Assembly: GCF_024347515.1 (NCBI RefSeq)
Contig: NZ_AP025493.1
Location: 1,736,001-1,800,000 of the forward strand
Source: Vibrio gigantis
GTDB lineage: Bacteria > Pseudomonadota > Gammaproteobacteria > Enterobacterales > Vibrionaceae
Direction: 5' to 3'
Length of the DNA: 64,000 nt
Each line of letters opens with the position of its first letter. Positions within the stretch are counted from its first letter, which is position 1. The notes under the pieces were generated by a model, which saw nothing but the letters and a program-made list of their open reading frames with translations, had not been told where the DNA came from and made no database searches. Position numbers and translations under genes: made by a program. Below are positions 62,169 through 64,000 of the stretch, one piece after another.

Positions 62169-62510
62169 TTATCGAGTCATGCGATTGAAGATAAGGTTTA
62201 TTACTGGCCACAGCACAAACCAATACATGATTACTACTAGTTCAACCAATATCTTGTAGATGGCAGTAAACAGCAGAAAGGGAATCGCGATAAGAACCAG
62301 GCTCAATAGTGCAGATATGATACTCACGCTAAATAGCGCCACTATTTTGCTAAGAATGAGGAGACCAACAAGAACTAGGTTTGCTTTGAAGCAAAAGCGC
62401 ATGGTTTTGTCGATTCCGCGTTCAGAGTCGTAGTATCTGAACAAGCCTTTGGTTGGGTGAATACCATAGTTAACAGGCTTCGATTTCGTTTTTTTTAAAC
62501 ATTCTGGCAC
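62169..62510 (-). CDS. small membrane protein upstream of the hydrolase
   Basis: The protein (113 residues) starts at a GTG at 62510, with a CCAGG-like site upstream. A basic 30-residue head (MPECLKKTKSKPVNYGIHPT) leads to three hydrophobic helices between about 42 and 105, ending in NLIFNRMTR. It lies 19 bases before the hydrolase gene on the same strand, so the two probably form an operon and may work together at the membrane. I do not recognise the family. Confidence 0.65.
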   Translation of the reverse strand: MPECLKKTKSKPVNYGIHPTKGLFRYYDSERGIDKTMRFCFKANLVLVGLLILSKIVALFSVSIISALLSLVLIAIPFLLFTAIYKILVELVVIMYWFVLWPVINLIFNRMTR

Positions 62511-62644
62511 CTGGCTAACAAGAAAATTATTTTATGAAACAGGCCGTCAAGATAATATCAGAATTCAACTAAACGTAAATAAAACAATGGGTAAATGCCA
62601 TTTTATTAGTGCGTTTGGATAAAAAATAACTCAAATAAGCTAAC

Positions 62645-62677
62645 GCCAGTTAGATAAGCTGACTGGCTTTCTTTTTT
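62645..62677 (+). terminator. plus-strand terminator without an upstream gene
   Basis: GCCAGTTAG (62645-62653) pairs with CTGACTGGC (62659-62667, one G-U pair) and is followed by TTTCTTTTTT. The U run exists only for plus-strand transcription, yet no plus-strand gene is found upstream. Confidence 0.8.
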
Positions 62678-62748
62678 GTATATCGTGGGAAATGCAGACC
62701 TACATTTATTACAACCCATAGACTTAATAGGTTTTTTCATTTAGATCG

Positions 62749-63381
62749 TTAACGATGACGACCACCTTTCTTTTGATACATATCGAGGTCAACTAAACTG
62801 AGTAATTGTTTTGATGTCAATTTCTCATCGCCTTTCATGTTGTAAACATAACTTCCAGTAGTGACGGTGATGGAAAGTGAGGGACGAGCAAGTGGCAGTC
62901 GTTGTTTTGCGAGAGTTTCGTGGAGTTGTTTACACCAGATGTTGATTTCTTGATGTGTTGCATTGGGCAGCACCGCAAGAAACTCGTCTCCACCAAACCT
63001 TGAAATAGATTCACTCGGTTTCTTAAATCTTGTCAGAGCGCTACCCACATAAGCCAAAACTTCATCCCCAACTATATGTCCTTCTGTATCGTTGATGATT
63101 TTAAGATGATCGACATCGATGAAGACTAGACCTAGGGAGTCCAATAGATTATTTTTTAAAGACATTTCTAGGTATGTCATCCCGTATTCTCGAGTTTCAA
63201 CTTTAGTTAGGCTGTCTATTCGAACCTGATTTTCTAAGGAGTACACCTTCTCTCTGAGCTTCTTATTTTCAACTTCTAAGAAACGTATCTGCTTTATTAG
63301 ATCCTGCCATTTCGCCTTAGTAATTGTACTGCTACTTGGGGTGTCAGCAGAGATATTTTTATCACACGTATAGACAGACAT
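62749..63381 (-). CDS. GGDEF diguanylate cyclase with coiled-coil N-terminus
   Basis: I chose the ATG at 63381 (210 residues, MSVYTCDKNISADTPSSSTI) because GGAG lies eight bases upstream; a longer frame to 63441 adds a leader of unlikely sequence. Residues about 25-55 form a coiled coil ('LIKQIRFLEVENKKLREKVY'). The catalytic domain has the intact active-site 'SRFGGDEFLAVLP' and the upstream metal Asp in 'LVFIDVDHLKIIND'. The inhibitory RxxD site is replaced by KPSE, so feedback inhibition by c-di-GMP may be weak. It is a small cytoplasmic enzyme making c-di-GMP, a signal for biofilm versus motility. No sensor domain is seen. Confidence 0.9.
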   Translation of the reverse strand: MSVYTCDKNISADTPSSSTITKAKWQDLIKQIRFLEVENKKLREKVYSLENQVRIDSLTKVETREYGMTYLEMSLKNNLLDSLGLVFIDVDHLKIINDTEGHIVGDEVLAYVGSALTRFKKPSESISRFGGDEFLAVLPNATHQEINIWCKQLHETLAKQRLPLARPSLSITVTTGSYVYNMKGDEKLTSKQLLSLVDLDMYQKKGGRHR

Positions 63382-63719
63382 TGTGCACTCCGATGTTAAA
63401 AGTGTCCTTAATCGAAATGATCTTAAACCCAAGTACGACATTATGTGTCACATAAAACAAGAGATTTTCTGTGCGTTAGATACGACTCTACTGCTTAAAG
63501 CGATTGTTTTGTAAACGATTTAGTGCGACACAATTTGACATATAACACGTTATAGTCAATTTGTTTGGTATGTGGTTACTTGTTTCTTAACTAAAGATTG
63601 CATATTGATGTATAAAGAATTCATTAAAAGGAGTGACATGGCGATATGGAATATCATTTTTCTTTTTGTTGTGTTTTAAATCAATAAATTAGTTTTTGAA
63701 AAATTAGGTAAGACCAAGT
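63382..63719. promoter_or_regulatory. divergent intergenic region with two palindromes
   Basis: This 338-base region separates the diguanylate cyclase and a WYL-type regulator gene. One palindrome, TTATGTG-T-CACATAA (63443-63457), lies just upstream of the cyclase. A second, TATAAC-AC-GTTATA, is extended by GACA and GTC (63537-63557) and starts right after a TTGACA box (63535-63540), as expected for an operator over a promoter. A matching -10 box is weak. The second element is a good candidate target of the WYL regulator; that link is inferred. Confidence 0.5.
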
Positions 63720-64000
63720 ATGGCCAAACGAGCGAGCACTCACGAATCTCTTGTTGTAGCGTTTGAGTTGCTGAAGCGCATACCAAAATCACATCAAGTT
63801 ACGGCACGAGATCTTCACCAGCAACTAGAGCATATTGGAATAGAGCGAGAACTCCGCACAATCCAACGCAATTTAGAGCTGCTGTGCGAACACTTTGACA
63901 TTATTCGTGATGAGAGAAGTAAACCATATGGATATCGCTGGAATAAAGATAGTGAGGGTATGACGCTGCTTAAGCTGTCAGCCCAAGAGGCATTGCTTTT
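63720..64000 (+). CDS. WYL-type transcriptional regulator, N-terminal part (runs off right edge)
   Basis: An open frame from ATG 63720 has no stop through 93 codons to the window end. The visible part is a winged helix-turn-helix: 'MAKRASTHESLVVAFELLKR', then 'HQVTARDLHQQLEHIGIERE' and 'LRTIQRNLELLCEHF', followed by 'KPYGYRWN'. This N-terminal pattern, with Asp/Glu-Leu-Arg-Thr-Ile-Gln-Arg recognition helix, is typical of WYL-domain regulators, some of which control BREX, CBASS and other defence islands. The WYL domain itself lies beyond the edge. The function call is by N-terminal similarity only. Confidence 0.72.
   Translation, partial: MAKRASTHESLVVAFELLKRIPKSHQVTARDLHQQLEHIGIERELRTIQRNLELLCEHFDIIRDERSKPYGYRWNKDSEGMTLLKLSAQEALL

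Noticed and set aside
63443..63457. TTATGTG-T-CACATAA as a CRP site
   Set aside because: CRP half sites need a six-base spacer; here they are separated by one base, so a different regulator is more likely.
1..64000. CRISPR arrays, tRNA or rRNA genes
   Set aside because: No regularly spaced repeats, cloverleaf-like sequences or rRNA segments were recognised on either strand.

Overview
The window reads as a Vibrio chromosome, most likely the second chromosome of a Splendidus-clade species. Supporting signs are two Vibrio-type porins, an AT-leaning codon style, a second-copy-like acetate kinase, and many genes whose closest described relatives are Vibrionaceae. The species and replicon are inference; no rRNA, tRNA or replication origin is present to settle them.

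Positions 1-53600 are ordinary, densely packed chromosomal backbone. In order: a clipped signalling protein; a LysR regulator divergent from a Bcr/CflA exporter; a two-domain glutaredoxin; a DMT permease; a porin; an aspartoacylase-like enzyme; and a periplasmic thiol-redox operon (scsB-scsD-scsC with a small membrane protein in front). Then come a large MscS channel, a long RecX-like protein, a LuxR regulator, two outer-membrane proteins, an M3 oligopeptidase, an aldo/keto reductase, an orphan prepilin, dbpA, a DUF6279 lipoprotein, a DEDDh exonuclease, rhlE, bluB, a large FAD protein and fdxA. The backbone closes with a SpoU methyltransferase, a Tas-like reductase, pepT, a DM13 protein, a small MscS protein, a dCMP deaminase, an RND efflux pair, a MaoC protein, a PstS-like protein, an AraC regulator, rnb, deaD and ackA. 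Most units end in clear intrinsic terminators. Three DEAD-box helicases and RNase II lie within about 27 kb. Short genes of 44, 48 and 57 codons are added here by reading the gaps.

From about 53605 to about 60340 the base composition drops to AT-rich and the genes look like an integrative mobilizable element. A large serine recombinase sits just after the ackA terminator. It is followed by a repeat-rich 0.9 kb non-coding block, a MobC-like protein overlapping a MobA/VirD2-type relaxase, an unrecognised 256-residue protein, a 65-residue protein and an orphan winged-helix regulator resembling TumA-type antitoxins. No conjugation machinery is present, so transfer would need a helper.

To the right of the element the chromosome is decayed. 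A divergent DJ-1/PfpI and LysR pair has collapsed by a deletion that removed both 5' halves and the shared promoter. A DUF726-like hydrolase carries a single-base frameshift. The window closes with a GGDEF diguanylate cyclase divergent from a WYL-type regulator that runs off the edge. Their shared intergenic region holds two palindromes. WYL regulators often sit at the front of defence islands, so the sequence immediately beyond the window deserves attention.
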